64,000 nt of DNA, taken from Roseococcus suduntuyensis. Lineage in GTDB: Bacteria; Pseudomonadota; Alphaproteobacteria; Acetobacterales; Acetobacteraceae. Shown here in pieces: positions 36,137-44,499 of the stretch. The stretch's first letter is position 1. The number at the start of each line of letters is the position of its first letter. The stretch spans positions 399,683-463,682 of the forward strand of contig NZ_JACIDJ010000001.1 of NCBI RefSeq assembly GCF_014196305.1. Reading direction: 5' to 3'. Under the pieces are notes generated by a model, which had not been told where the DNA came from, did no database searches, and was given only the letters and a program-made list of their open reading frames with translations. A program made the translations under genes and the position numbers.

Positions 36137-36324
36137 TGGCGCATGAGCTCCGCATCCAGGTCGTCATCCCGCTGCAGGGTGATGCAGTCGCCCGCGCGAA
36201 GGACGTCGCCGCCTTCGAGCCGACGCTCGACAGCTTCACCGAGGTCGTCGCGCGCGCCGGCGGCGACATCAAGGTCGACGTCATCAAGGCCAAGCCGCGC
36301 GCCGCGAAGGGGGAGGCGCACTGA
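36136..36324 (+). CDS. Small hypothetical phage protein
   Basis: Protein of 62 residues whose ATG overlaps the previous TGA (TGATG) and whose stop abuts the next ATG. 'ELRIQVVIPLQGDAVARAKD' suggests a compact alpha/beta fold. Function unknown; likely a translated early gene because both junctions are coupled. Confidence 0.6.
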   Translation: MAHELRIQVVIPLQGDAVARAKDVAAFEPTLDSFTEVVARAGGDIKVDVIKAKPRAAKGEAH

Positions 36325-37115
36325 TGGCGATCTCCCTCGCATCCCTGCGGCGTGGTGGCGACGCGCGCCCGCCCCGGCTGCTCACCTATGGCGTGGCCGG
36401 TGTCGGCAAGACGCTGTTCGCGACCTCCGCGCCACGGCCGGTGGTGGTGCAGACCGAGGATGGCCTCGGCACGATCAGCGCATCCACCTTCGGCGTGCTG
36501 CGCAGCTTCGACGCGGTGATGGAGGCGCTCGGCAGCCTCTACACCGAGGCGCACGACTTCGAGACGCTGGTTGTGGACAGCCTCGATTGGCTGGAGCCTC
36601 TGGTCTGGCAGCACACAGCGCAGACGCACAACCAGCCGGACATCGAGTCCTTCGGCTACGGCAAGGGCTACCTCGCTGCGTTGGACACATGGCGCAGCTT
36701 CCTCGACGGCGTGAACGCGCTGCGCGACGAGCGCGGCATGGGCGTGATCCTGATCGCGCACGCCGAGATCCGGCGCTTCGATAGCCCTGAGACCGAACCC
36801 TACGACCGGTACCAGCCGAAGCTGCATCGCAGCGCATCGGCCCTGGTGCAGGAGCATGTCGATGCCGTGCTCTTCGCAAACTACCGCGTCAGCACGCTGA
36901 AGTCGGACGTCGGCTTCAACAAAAAGGTGGTCCGCGGCGTGAGCGGCGGCGACCGCCTGCTGCACACCGCCGAGCGGCCGGCCTTCCTCGCGAAGAACCG
37001 CTTCGGCCTGGCCGAGACGCTGCCGCTGTCCTGGCCCGAGCTCGCCGCCGGCATCCCCTTCTACGCGATGCCGCCCAGCGCCGCCCCCGCCTCCACCACC
37101 GAAGCCCGGAGCTGA
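36324..37115 (+). CDS. Sak4-like RecA-fold phage ATPase
   Basis: Protein of 263 residues. Walker A is 'YGVAGVGKTLFATSAPRPVV' (GVAGVGKT at about 23-30); the Walker B-like strand is 'FETLVVDSLDWLEPLVW'; 'MGVILIAHAEIRRFD' is the sensor strand. This matches AAA_24/Sak4 single-strand annealing or recombination ATPases in phage early operons, and the neighbouring DUF669 and exonuclease genes fit a recombination module. Confidence 0.85.
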   Translation: MAISLASLRRGGDARPPRLLTYGVAGVGKTLFATSAPRPVVVQTEDGLGTISASTFGVLRSFDAVMEALGSLYTEAHDFETLVVDSLDWLEPLVWQHTAQTHNQPDIESFGYGKGYLAALDTWRSFLDGVNALRDERGMGVILIAHAEIRRFDSPETEPYDRYQPKLHRSASALVQEHVDAVLFANYRVSTLKSDVGFNKKVVRGVSGGDRLLHTAERPAFLAKNRFGLAETLPLSWPELAAGIPFYAMPPSAAPASTTEARS

Positions 37116-37118
37116 CCC

Positions 37119-37658
37119 ATGGCATCCCTCAATGGAACCTTTGACGCGACCGAAGTCGCCCCCGCCGTCCCGCTCGAGGTGCTGCCGCCCGGCAAATACC
37201 TCGCGCACCTGATCGAGAGCGAGATGCTGCCGACCAAGGCCGGTGACGGGCAGCTCCTCAAGCTGGTGTTCGAGGTGCTGGAAGGCCCCTCGGCGCGCCG
37301 GAAGATCTTCGACCAGCTCAACTTGGTGAACCGCAACGAGCAGACAGTCGAGATCGCGCAGCGCACGCTGTCCGCCATCTGCCACGCGGTGGGCCAGGTG
37401 CATGTCAGCGACAGCGAGCAGCTGCACTTCAAGCCGCTGATCGTAACCCTGAAGGTCGAGCCGGCCGGAAACGACAAGTACGGCGTGCACCGCGAGGCGC
37501 GGAACAAGGTGGCTGGCTACTCCGCGGCCAACGCGGGCGCGGCCCCCGGCATCGCCCCGCGTCCTGCCAGCCCGGGGCCTCGTCCGGCCGCCGCGGCGCC
37601 TCCGCCGGCCGCCCGCACCGGCGCGGCAGCGACCCCGCCCTGGCGCCGCAATGCCTGA
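37119..37658 (+). CDS. DUF669 phage protein (ssDNA-binding-like)
   Basis: Protein of 179 residues. 'ESEMLPTKAGDGQLLKLVFE' and 'KIFDQLNLVNRNEQTVEIAQ' are the DUF669 core. The C-terminal third is Ala/Pro-rich, as in single-strand-binding proteins that bind partners through a flexible tail. It lies between the Sak4-like ATPase and the exonuclease, the usual place for a phage SSB-like protein. Confidence 0.8.
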   Translation: MASLNGTFDATEVAPAVPLEVLPPGKYLAHLIESEMLPTKAGDGQLLKLVFEVLEGPSARRKIFDQLNLVNRNEQTVEIAQRTLSAICHAVGQVHVSDSEQLHFKPLIVTLKVEPAGNDKYGVHREARNKVAGYSAANAGAAPGIAPRPASPGPRPAAAAPPPAARTGAAATPPWRRNA

Positions 37659-38817
37659 TCACCAGCCGGCAGGCCGTCCGCCTGCCGGCCTCTCTCCCTC
37701 GAAGCAGGATCAGGTCATGGCTGCCCTTCCTCCGCCCGCATGTCCCACCGTCACCGCCATCTACGCGTCCTATGAGGCGGCGGCGGATAGCGGCTATCGC
37801 GCGCACCTCGGCGCCTCGCTGATCGGCACGGAATGCGAGCGGGCCATCTGGTATTCCTTCCGCTGGGCCACCCGTGCGCGCCACACCGGCCGGCTGCTGC
37901 GGCTGTTCGAAACCGGCAATCTAGCCGAGGCCCGCTTCGTCGCCGACCTGCGGCGCATCGGCGTGACGGTCCTGGACCTGGATCCCGCGACAGGGCGCCA
38001 GTGGAACCTGCGCGATGCCTCCGGCCACTTCGGCGGCAGCATGGACGCCGTGGCGATCGGCCTGCCCGAGGCGCCGGCGACTTGGCACGTCTGCGAGTTC
38101 AAGACCCACAGCGCCAAGTCCTTCGCCAAGCTGAAGACCGAGGGCGTGGCGGCGTCCAAGCCGCTGCATTGGGCGCAGATGCAGGCGTACATGCAGCTCG
38201 CCGGCCTCAATCGCGCCTTCTACCTGGCGGTCTGCAAGGACACGGATGAGCTCTACCAGGAGCGCATCCGGCGCGATGCCGAGGCCGGGCTGCGCATCCT
38301 GGCCAAGGCCGAGCGCATCATTCGCGCCCCCCGGCCGCCGGCCCGCATCAGCCAAGATCCCGCTTGGTGGCAGTGCCGCTTCTGCGACCACCACACCGTC
38401 TGTCATGCCGGCGCGGCGCCGGAGCGGCATTGCCGGTCCTGCCTGCATGCGTCGCCTGCCCAGGGTGGGGACTGGCATTGCGCGCGCCACCACGCCCCTC
38501 TCGGCCGGCGCGACCAGGAGGCAGGCTGCGCGGCCCATCTCTATCTGCCGGACTTCGTGGCCGCGGAGCAGGTCGACGCGGGCGAGGACTGGGTCAGCTA
38601 TCGGCTGCCGGACGGCACCGAATGGCGTGACGGCGTGCCCGCCGCGGCGCGGCCGGACACTGTCTCGCACCTGCCATGCCGGATCTGTCGCGCCACGATC
38701 TATCGGGTCGGACCCGGCAAGGGGCCGCACATCGCCGAGCTGATCTGCACCGGCTGCGAGACGGGCGGGCGCTGGCTCAGCAAGGTGGATGCTGCGGCGA
38801 TGGGAGTGGCGGCATGA
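37651..38817 (+). CDS. PD-(D/E)XK phage exonuclease with zinc-binding C-terminus
   Basis: Protein of up to 388 residues; an internal ATG at 37717 may be the true start. RecB/YqaJ-like nuclease residues are visible in 'HFGGSMDAVAIGL' (Asp), 'WHVCEFKTHSAKSFAKL' (E-x-K) and 'HWAQMQAYMQLAGL' (Gln motif). A cysteine-rich C-terminal half follows, with 'WWQCRFCDHHTVCH', 'HCRSCLH' and 'CRICR', probably zinc- or cluster-binding. It likely resects DNA ends for recombination with the neighbouring ATPase and SSB-like protein. Confidence 0.8.
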   Translation: MPDHQPAGRPPAGLSPSKQDQVMAALPPPACPTVTAIYASYEAAADSGYRAHLGASLIGTECERAIWYSFRWATRARHTGRLLRLFETGNLAEARFVADLRRIGVTVLDLDPATGRQWNLRDASGHFGGSMDAVAIGLPEAPATWHVCEFKTHSAKSFAKLKTEGVAASKPLHWAQMQAYMQLAGLNRAFYLAVCKDTDELYQERIRRDAEAGLRILAKAERIIRAPRPPARISQDPAWWQCRFCDHHTVCHAGAAPERHCRSCLHASPAQGGDWHCARHHAPLGRRDQEAGCAAHLYLPDFVAAEQVDAGEDWVSYRLPDGTEWRDGVPAAARPDTVSHLPCRICRATIYRVGPGKGPHIAELICTGCETGGRWLSKVDAAAMGVAA

Positions 38818-40397
38818 CCCTCTCCCTCCGCCCGTACCAGCGCGCCGCCATCGAGGCGCTCTACGACTATTTCTCGGCCAGCAGCGGCAATCCGCTGGTC
38901 GTGATGCCGACCGGCACCGGCAAGAGCCTGTGCATCGCCGGCTTCACGCGTGAGGCGATCGCCGCCTATGGCGACACCCGCGTTCTGATCCTCACCCACG
39001 TGAAGGAGTTGATCCAGCAGAACTTCATGGCGCTGCTGCGCGCCTGGCCCGAGGCGCCGGCGGGCATCTACTCGGCCGGCCTGTCGCGCCGCGACATCCA
39101 CGCGCAGATCCTGTTCGCCGGCATCCAGTCGATCCACCGTCACGCGCGGCAGGTGCAGCGCTGCGACCTGGTGCTGATCGATGAGGCGCACCTGCTCGGC
39201 CGCGGCGACAGCGGCATGTACCGCTCATTCCTCGCCCAGCTGAACGAAATCAACGCTGGCCTGCTGAAGGTCGTCGGCTTCACGGCCACGCCCTATCGGC
39301 TCGACAGCGGCATGCTGCACGAAGGGAAGGATCGGCTTTTCACCGACATCGCCTTCCAGGTGCCAGTGCTGGAAATGATCCAGCAGGGATATCTCTGCCC
39401 CGTCGTCCCGAAGCAGACCTCGACGCAGCTCGACGTGGGCGGCGTCGGCACGCGGGGCGGCGAATTCATCGCCAAGGACCTCGAGGCTGCGGTGGACCGG
39501 GACGAGGTCACGCGCGCCGCTGTGGCCGAGATCGTCCAGCACGGCGAGGGCCGCGGCTCGTGGCTGGTGTTTTGCTCCGGCGTAGCGCACGCGCGCCATG
39601 TCCGCGATGCCGTCCGCGAACATGGCATCTCCGCAGAGACGGTGACGGGTGACACGCCGGGGCCGGAGCGCGACGGCATCCTGGCCGCGTTCAAGGCCGG
39701 GCGCCTGCGCTGCGTCACCAACGCCAATGTGCTCACCACCGGCTTCGATGCGCCCGGCACCGATCTCATCGCGCTGCTGCGCCCCACGAAAAGCGTCGGC
39801 CTCTACGTCCAGATGGTGGGCCGCGGCACGCGCCTCGCCGAGGGCAAGGATGACTGCCTGGTCTTGGACTTTGCCGGCAACACCGCCCGGCACGGCCCGA
39901 TCGACACGGTGGACGGCCGGAAGAAGGAACCCGCCGGCGACGGCGAGGCGCCGATCAAGGTGTGCCCCGAGTGCCAGACCATCAACCACGCCAGCGCGCG
40001 GCATTGCATCGAGTGCGACCACGAGTTCCCGCCGCCGGTGGTGAAGGTGGCGCCGCAGGCGGCGTCGAACGCGCTGCTCTCGACGCAGATCCAGGCGGCC
40101 TGGTGCGACGTGACCGGCATCACCTACGCGCGCCACGACAAGCCCGGGAAGCCGGCGTCGCTGCGCGTCACCTACGAATGCGGCCTCGCGCGTCACAGCG
40201 AATGGGTGTGCTTCGAGCACACCGGCTTCCCGCGCGACAAGGCGGTGGGCTGGTGGCGGCGCCGCGCCGGCAATCTGCCGCCCCCGGTGACGGTCGATGA
40301 GGCGCTGGCACAGCTCGACCAGCTGCGCCGTCCCATCGCGATCCAGGTGCGGCCGGCCGGCCAGTACACCGAGATCGCCGCCGCGAGGTTCGTGTGA
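38814..40397 (+). CDS. SF2 DEAD/DEAH helicase
   Basis: Helicase of 527 residues, phage UvsW/RecG-like. Q/I region 'LRPYQRAAIEALYDYFSA', Walker A 'MPTGTGKS' (31-38), DEAH in 'CDLVLIDEAHLLGRGD', motif III 'GFTATPYRL', and motifs V/VI 'TTGFDAPGTDLIALLRPTKS' then 'YVQMVGRGTR'. A zinc ribbon 'KVCPECQTINHASARHCIEC' follows. It may help replication fork remodelling. The ATG overlaps the exonuclease stop by four bases. Confidence 0.92.
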   Translation: MTLSLRPYQRAAIEALYDYFSASSGNPLVVMPTGTGKSLCIAGFTREAIAAYGDTRVLILTHVKELIQQNFMALLRAWPEAPAGIYSAGLSRRDIHAQILFAGIQSIHRHARQVQRCDLVLIDEAHLLGRGDSGMYRSFLAQLNEINAGLLKVVGFTATPYRLDSGMLHEGKDRLFTDIAFQVPVLEMIQQGYLCPVVPKQTSTQLDVGGVGTRGGEFIAKDLEAAVDRDEVTRAAVAEIVQHGEGRGSWLVFCSGVAHARHVRDAVREHGISAETVTGDTPGPERDGILAAFKAGRLRCVTNANVLTTGFDAPGTDLIALLRPTKSVGLYVQMVGRGTRLAEGKDDCLVLDFAGNTARHGPIDTVDGRKKEPAGDGEAPIKVCPECQTINHASARHCIECDHEFPPPVVKVAPQAASNALLSTQIQAAWCDVTGITYARHDKPGKPASLRVTYECGLARHSEWVCFEHTGFPRDKAVGWWRRRAGNLPPPVTVDEALAQLDQLRRPIAIQVRPAGQYTEIAAARFV

Positions 40398-40747
40398 GAT
40401 GCGCAGCCTGTCGTCTCCGCACCGCGCGCGGCTTTGGCTGGTTCGATCCGCGCGTGCGGACCAGCGAGCCGCTTCCCGCCTGCTCCATGCGCTGCATGAG
40501 CGCGCTCTGCCGGAGGTGGGGCGTGGTTGATCCCGACGAGCACGAGATTGCCGCCATCGCGGCGGCCAGCCCCATGGCGGGCGAGTACCTGGAGAGCATC
40601 GGCAAGACCGACCTCGCGGTGCTGACCGAGGCTGAGTGGCTGACGCTGCTGGAGGTGATCATCACCGCCTACCAGGACGAGCTTGCGCGCCGGCTGGATC
40701 AGGGCCGGCACTCCGCGCCGCCGCTCGCCGCGGGTGCTTGCCGATGA
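40394..40747 (+). CDS. Cys-rich small phage protein (DUF6511-like)
   Basis: Protein of 117 residues starting at a GTG overlapping the helicase stop (GTGA). N-terminal 'CAACRLRTARGFGWFDPRV' with further Cys in 'ACSMRCMSALC' looks like a zinc knuckle; the family name is from memory. The C-terminus is helical. Role unknown. Confidence 0.6.
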   Translation: MRCAACRLRTARGFGWFDPRVRTSEPLPACSMRCMSALCRRWGVVDPDEHEIAAIAAASPMAGEYLESIGKTDLAVLTEAEWLTLLEVIITAYQDELARRLDQGRHSAPPLAAGACR

Positions 40748-41145
40748 GCAGCGTTACCTCTGCCCGAGAGGTGGCGCGCCGGCTCGGCATTTCGCACACC
40801 GCGATCCAGAAGGCTGAACGCGCCGGACGGATCGCGCGTGAGCCAAGTGGCGCCTGGGACATGGAGAAGGTCCGGGCCGGCCTCGCGACCAAGAACGCTC
40901 CGGCGCCGCGCAAGCCGTATCGTCCACGCGCGAAGCAACCGCCCTGGGCCAGGGCTGCGCACCACCTTGGCGACCTCGCATCAGACATTCGTGGCCCCGC
41001 GCGCGGGATCCACGCCGAACTGGAGCGGGCGCGCCAGGCGCTCCAGCGCGCTGCCGAGCAGATTGCGGCGCTCTATCCCGAAATCCTGCGCCTGGAGCGT
41101 GCCTGCGACGCCGCCATTGCCGCACAGGAGCGTTGCAGCGAATGA
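40744..41145 (+). CDS. HTH phage protein, paralogue of the terminase small subunit N-terminus
   Basis: Protein of 133 residues. The first 45 ('SAREVARRLGISHTAIQKAE' then RAGRIAREP) are nearly the same as the N-terminus of the terminase small subunit at 50335. The rest is a different coiled-coil-like helical region. It binds DNA and may be an early regulator or origin factor. It overlaps both neighbours by four bases. Confidence 0.7.
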   Translation: MSSVTSAREVARRLGISHTAIQKAERAGRIAREPSGAWDMEKVRAGLATKNAPAPRKPYRPRAKQPPWARAAHHLGDLASDIRGPARGIHAELERARQALQRAAEQIAALYPEILRLERACDAAIAAQERCSE

Positions 41146-43460
41146 CGGACGCCCGCTCCTTCATGGCGGACTACGGCGAGCGCCTGGTCGACAACGGCTA
41201 TTCCGTCATCCCCATCATGCCGGGCACGAAGGTGCCGGGGCGCTTCACCGGCGGGGAGTGGTCACCCTACCCAGACTGGGCGCGTCACTGCGATCGCCCG
41301 ACGAAGCCCTTCGAGGTGGACATCTGGCGCCGCTGGCCCGGATGCGGCGTTGGCATCGCCACCGGCGCCGTGGTGGGCATCGACATCGATATCCTGGACG
41401 GCGCGCTGGCCATCCAAATCGCTGAGCTCGCCACCTCCATGCTCGGCGATACCGCCTGCCTGCGCATCGGCCGCGCCCCGAAGCGGCTGCTCGTCTATCG
41501 CGCCGCCACGCCCTTCGCAGGCCGGAAGCGCCACCCCCTCGAGCTGCTGGCGCGCGGCCAGCAATTCGTGGCCTATGCCGTCCACCCCGACACCGGCCGC
41601 CCCTATGAATGGCCGGAGGACAGCCTGGTGGAGATGCCGCTCTCCCGGCTGCCGGTGGTGGACGAGGCAAGTTGCGCGACGTTCCTGGACGCGGCCTGGC
41701 AGCTCGTGCCGGATGAGGTCCGGGTCAACTCGATCCTGGCGGACGCACCGACCAGCACCTGGCGCGGCCCCAGCGACCCGAAGGGCACGCGGGACGCCAT
41801 CGCCGCGGCGCTGGCTTGGCTGCCGAATGACGACCTGCCGGGCAACGAGTGGATCACCGTCGGCGCCGCCATCAAGGCCGCGATCGGCGAGGAGGGGCGC
41901 GACCTCTGGCTCGACTGGTCGCGGCGGTCCGGGAAGTCGGGCCAGTCCGGCCGATCGGACACCCCCGAGCGCCGCTGGGCCTCGCTGCGGCCGCACAGCG
42001 TCGGCGCAGGGAAAATCTACTGGCTGGCCGAGCAGCGCGGCTGGGTACCGGATCCCGCGCTGACGCTGAACGGAACTGCCGCCGAGCAGGCGGCACAGCC
42101 GCATCCCGCGGCGGGCCTGCTGGCGAAGGTCGCGGTCGCGCCGCTGCCGATCGCGCCGCCGCCGAAGCCGTATCGCGTGCCGCCCGAGCTGCTGCAGGTC
42201 GATGGCACGCTGCGCATGTTCGTGGACTATGCCACGGCCAGCGCCGTCAGCCCGCAGCCGTTTCTCTCGCTCGGTGCCGCCATCTGCCTGGTCGGCGCCA
42301 TCGCCGGTCGCCGGTATCGCACGCCCACCGATCTGCGCAGCAACGTCTACGCCATCGGCATCGCCGACAGCGGCGGCGGCAAGGACCATGCCCGGCGTTG
42401 CGCCAAGCGGGCGATCTATGCGGCAGGCCTGGACCGCTACCTCGGTGGTGAGGATCTCGCCTCCTCGGCGGGCCTGCTCACGTCGCTGCAGCGCCATCCG
42501 GCCCGCCTGTTCCAGGTGGACGAATTCGGCCAATTCCTGAAGCTCGTCCTGAATGCGCGCGCGCCGGCCCATAAGGCGGCCATCTGGTCGGAACTCACCA
42601 AGCTCTACACCTCGGCGGCCGAGCCCTACATCGGCGCCGAATACGCCGACCAGAAGGCGCGGCCGCGCGTCACCATCGAGCAGCCCTGCGCCTGCATCTG
42701 GGGCGTCACCGTCCCGGGCCCGCTGTGGACGGCGCTCGAAGGTGGCGCGCTGGCGGACGGCTCCATCGCGCGCTTCCTGGTCTTCCTGACCGACGACGAC
42801 TACCCGGAGCGCAATGAGACTCCGGCGCCGATGGATCCGCCGCCGGCGCTGGTGTCGGCGCTGCAGGGGGTCGCCCGCGGCGTGCCCGGCCACAGCCATG
42901 GCGGGAACATCGCCGACGCCATGGAATCCTCGGCGCCGATCCACGCCTATACCGTGCCGCTGACCGCGGACGCCGAGGCGGCCATGGCTCGCGTGCGGCG
43001 CGAAGCCACCGATCTCCTGCGGTCGCACCGTGGCACCTACGCCACCGCCCTGTTCGGTAGATACGCCGAGAACGCGGCGAAGCTGGCGATGATCGCCGCG
43101 GTCAGTCGTGATCCCGCCCGGCCCATCACCGAGGCCCGCGACGTAACCTGGGCCTCGGCGCTGGTCGAGCACTGCATCGGCACGTTGCTGCGCGAAGCAG
43201 AGCGTCTCGTCGCCGACACGCCCGCGCATTCCCGCATCAAGAAGGTCCTGGAGGTGATCCGCAAGGCCGGCCGGATCAGCCGCAGCGCCTTCGTCCGGAA
43301 GACGCAGTTCCTCTCGAAGGCCGAGCGGGAGGACGCCATCGCCACGCTGCTCGACAGCAAGCAGATCGCGATCGAGGTCACGCAGAACGCGTCGGGCCCC
43401 GGCACCAGCTGGATCATCGCCACCGAACCGCAGGAGGGCTTGAAGAGTGATGCTGCATGA
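41142..43460 (+). CDS. Phage primase-polymerase/DUF3987 replication protein
   Basis: Protein of 772 residues. The N-terminal prim-pol domain has 'NGYSVIPIMPGTKVPGRFTG', 'GCGVGIATGAVVGIDIDILD' (the D-x-D) and 'LLARGQQFVAYAVHPDTGRP'. The C-terminal DUF3987-type helicase domain has 'AIGIADSGGGKDHARRCAKR' as its P-loop and 'RLFQVDEFGQFLKLVLNARA' as Walker B. It probably primes and unwinds prophage DNA. A cluster of TTGAAGAGT repeats begins at its 3' end, as an origin would. Confidence 0.88.
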   Translation: MTDARSFMADYGERLVDNGYSVIPIMPGTKVPGRFTGGEWSPYPDWARHCDRPTKPFEVDIWRRWPGCGVGIATGAVVGIDIDILDGALAIQIAELATSMLGDTACLRIGRAPKRLLVYRAATPFAGRKRHPLELLARGQQFVAYAVHPDTGRPYEWPEDSLVEMPLSRLPVVDEASCATFLDAAWQLVPDEVRVNSILADAPTSTWRGPSDPKGTRDAIAAALAWLPNDDLPGNEWITVGAAIKAAIGEEGRDLWLDWSRRSGKSGQSGRSDTPERRWASLRPHSVGAGKIYWLAEQRGWVPDPALTLNGTAAEQAAQPHPAAGLLAKVAVAPLPIAPPPKPYRVPPELLQVDGTLRMFVDYATASAVSPQPFLSLGAAICLVGAIAGRRYRTPTDLRSNVYAIGIADSGGGKDHARRCAKRAIYAAGLDRYLGGEDLASSAGLLTSLQRHPARLFQVDEFGQFLKLVLNARAPAHKAAIWSELTKLYTSAAEPYIGAEYADQKARPRVTIEQPCACIWGVTVPGPLWTALEGGALADGSIARFLVFLTDDDYPERNETPAPMDPPPALVSALQGVARGVPGHSHGGNIADAMESSAPIHAYTVPLTADAEAAMARVRREATDLLRSHRGTYATALFGRYAENAAKLAMIAAVSRDPARPITEARDVTWASALVEHCIGTLLREAERLVADTPAHSRIKKVLEVIRKAGRISRSAFVRKTQFLSKAEREDAIATLLDSKQIAIEVTQNASGPGTSWIIATEPQEGLKSDAA

Positions 43461-43641
43461 CGCGCGCAAACCCGCAGAAAACGGGACTCTTCAACAATTC
43501 AACTTTTCACGCGGGCGTATGCAGACGCCCGGGCAGGGGTGCGGGGGAGAGAGACCCTTTGAAGAGTTTGAAGAATTGAATAGTTATATTGATCAGATAG
43601 TTAGACCCCTCTCACCCCCTCGACTCTTCACCACTCTTCAA
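43440..43641. repeat. TTGAAGAGT iteron-like cluster, candidate prophage origin
   Basis: The 9-mer TTGAAGAGT or its complement ACTCTTCAA occurs at 43440-43448 (+), 43486-43494 (-), 43559-43567 (+) and 43633-43641 (-), with a partial ACTCTTCA at 43623-43630 and a related TTGAAGAATT from 43569. Between them is an unusually AT-rich stretch (around 43568-43612). Repeats plus an AT-rich segment next to the primase gene fit a replication origin or operator cluster. A short GTG frame crosses it but is not convincing. Confidence 0.65.
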
Positions 43642-43664
43642 GGGCACGGTCGGGGGAGGCCGGC

Positions 43665-43895
43665 ATGAGCACGCCTGGCGCGCCGTTGCCGCCCCGCTCG
43701 TCCCTCGACCGCGGAAGCCGCAGCGCAACCACCGTGCCCGAGATGGAGATGCTGCGCCGCCGCGTCTGGCTGCAGCACGGCGTCGTCTCGCTGCACGTCG
43801 AGGACATCACCGATCCCTGGCTGCGCCAGGCAGTCCAGAACGAAGCCGTGCGCCGCTGGGGCCCACGGCAGCAGGAGAAGACTCATGGCCGGTAA
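43665..43895 (+). CDS. Small hypothetical phage protein
   Basis: Protein of 76 residues with 'VPEMEMLRRRVWLQHGVVSL' then HVEDITDPWLRQAV, helical. GGAGG precedes the ATG. It overlaps the next gene by 11 bases. No family recognised. Confidence 0.6.
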   Translation: MSTPGAPLPPRSSLDRGSRSATTVPEMEMLRRRVWLQHGVVSLHVEDITDPWLRQAVQNEAVRRWGPRQQEKTHGR

Positions 43896-44433
43896 GCGGA
43901 AGGCGAAGACCACGAAGCAGAAGGAATCGATGGGCCCCTCGAAGTGGCGGCTTCAGCATGGCGGCTTCGGCGAGCCGATCCGAGACGCGGATCCCGAGAC
44001 GGGCAGCCCCGTGCAGCATCGCCGCGCCGTGGACACGCTGGGCGCCATGCAGGCCAACGGCACCATCACCGCCGAGATGTTCGAGGCGGGCGGGATCTTC
44101 CGGCGGCAGTTCCGGTCAGCGATGCTGGACGGCCTGCGTGCCGTGCCGCTGATCCGGATCGTAGGCGGCGGAGGCGACTGCATCACGGAAAAGCAGATCG
44201 CAGCTAGAGACAGGGTGGCATCCGCCATGGATGTGCTCGGCGGCTCGGACAGCGCCGCCGGGAGCTGCGTCTGGCACGTTGTCGGCTTGGAATGCTCAGT
44301 CAGGGAATGGGCGATGCGGCAGGGCTGGGGTGGCCGGACGGTGCCGGCGACGCAGGCGCAGGGGATGCTGGTCGCGGCCCTCAGCGTGCTGGCGGCGCAC
44401 TACGGCTTGGTGTCGCGGGGACGCGCCGCGTGA
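43885..44433 (+). CDS. DUF6456-like phage protein
   Basis: Protein of 182 residues with a basic N-terminus (KRKAKTTKQKE) and a C-terminal domain 'VWHVVGLECSVREWAMRQGW' then 'MLVAALSVLAAHYGLVSRGR'. That pattern is shared with DUF6456-type proteins of alphaproteobacterial phages and regulators. Probable DNA-associated helical protein. Family assignment is tentative. Confidence 0.6.
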   Translation: MAGKRKAKTTKQKESMGPSKWRLQHGGFGEPIRDADPETGSPVQHRRAVDTLGAMQANGTITAEMFEAGGIFRRQFRSAMLDGLRAVPLIRIVGGGGDCITEKQIAARDRVASAMDVLGGSDSAAGSCVWHVVGLECSVREWAMRQGWGGRTVPATQAQGMLVAALSVLAAHYGLVSRGRAA

Positions 44434-44499
44434 TGGAGCCGAACTTCCCCGCGGCCTCTCACGCCGCTACGTTTCCGTAGCAAACCGCCATTGGACGAG

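Noticed and set aside
43447-43668. A 73-codon frame crossing the iteron cluster
   Set aside because: GTG start, low-complexity content and repeats make coding unlikely; kept only as a note in the repeat entry.
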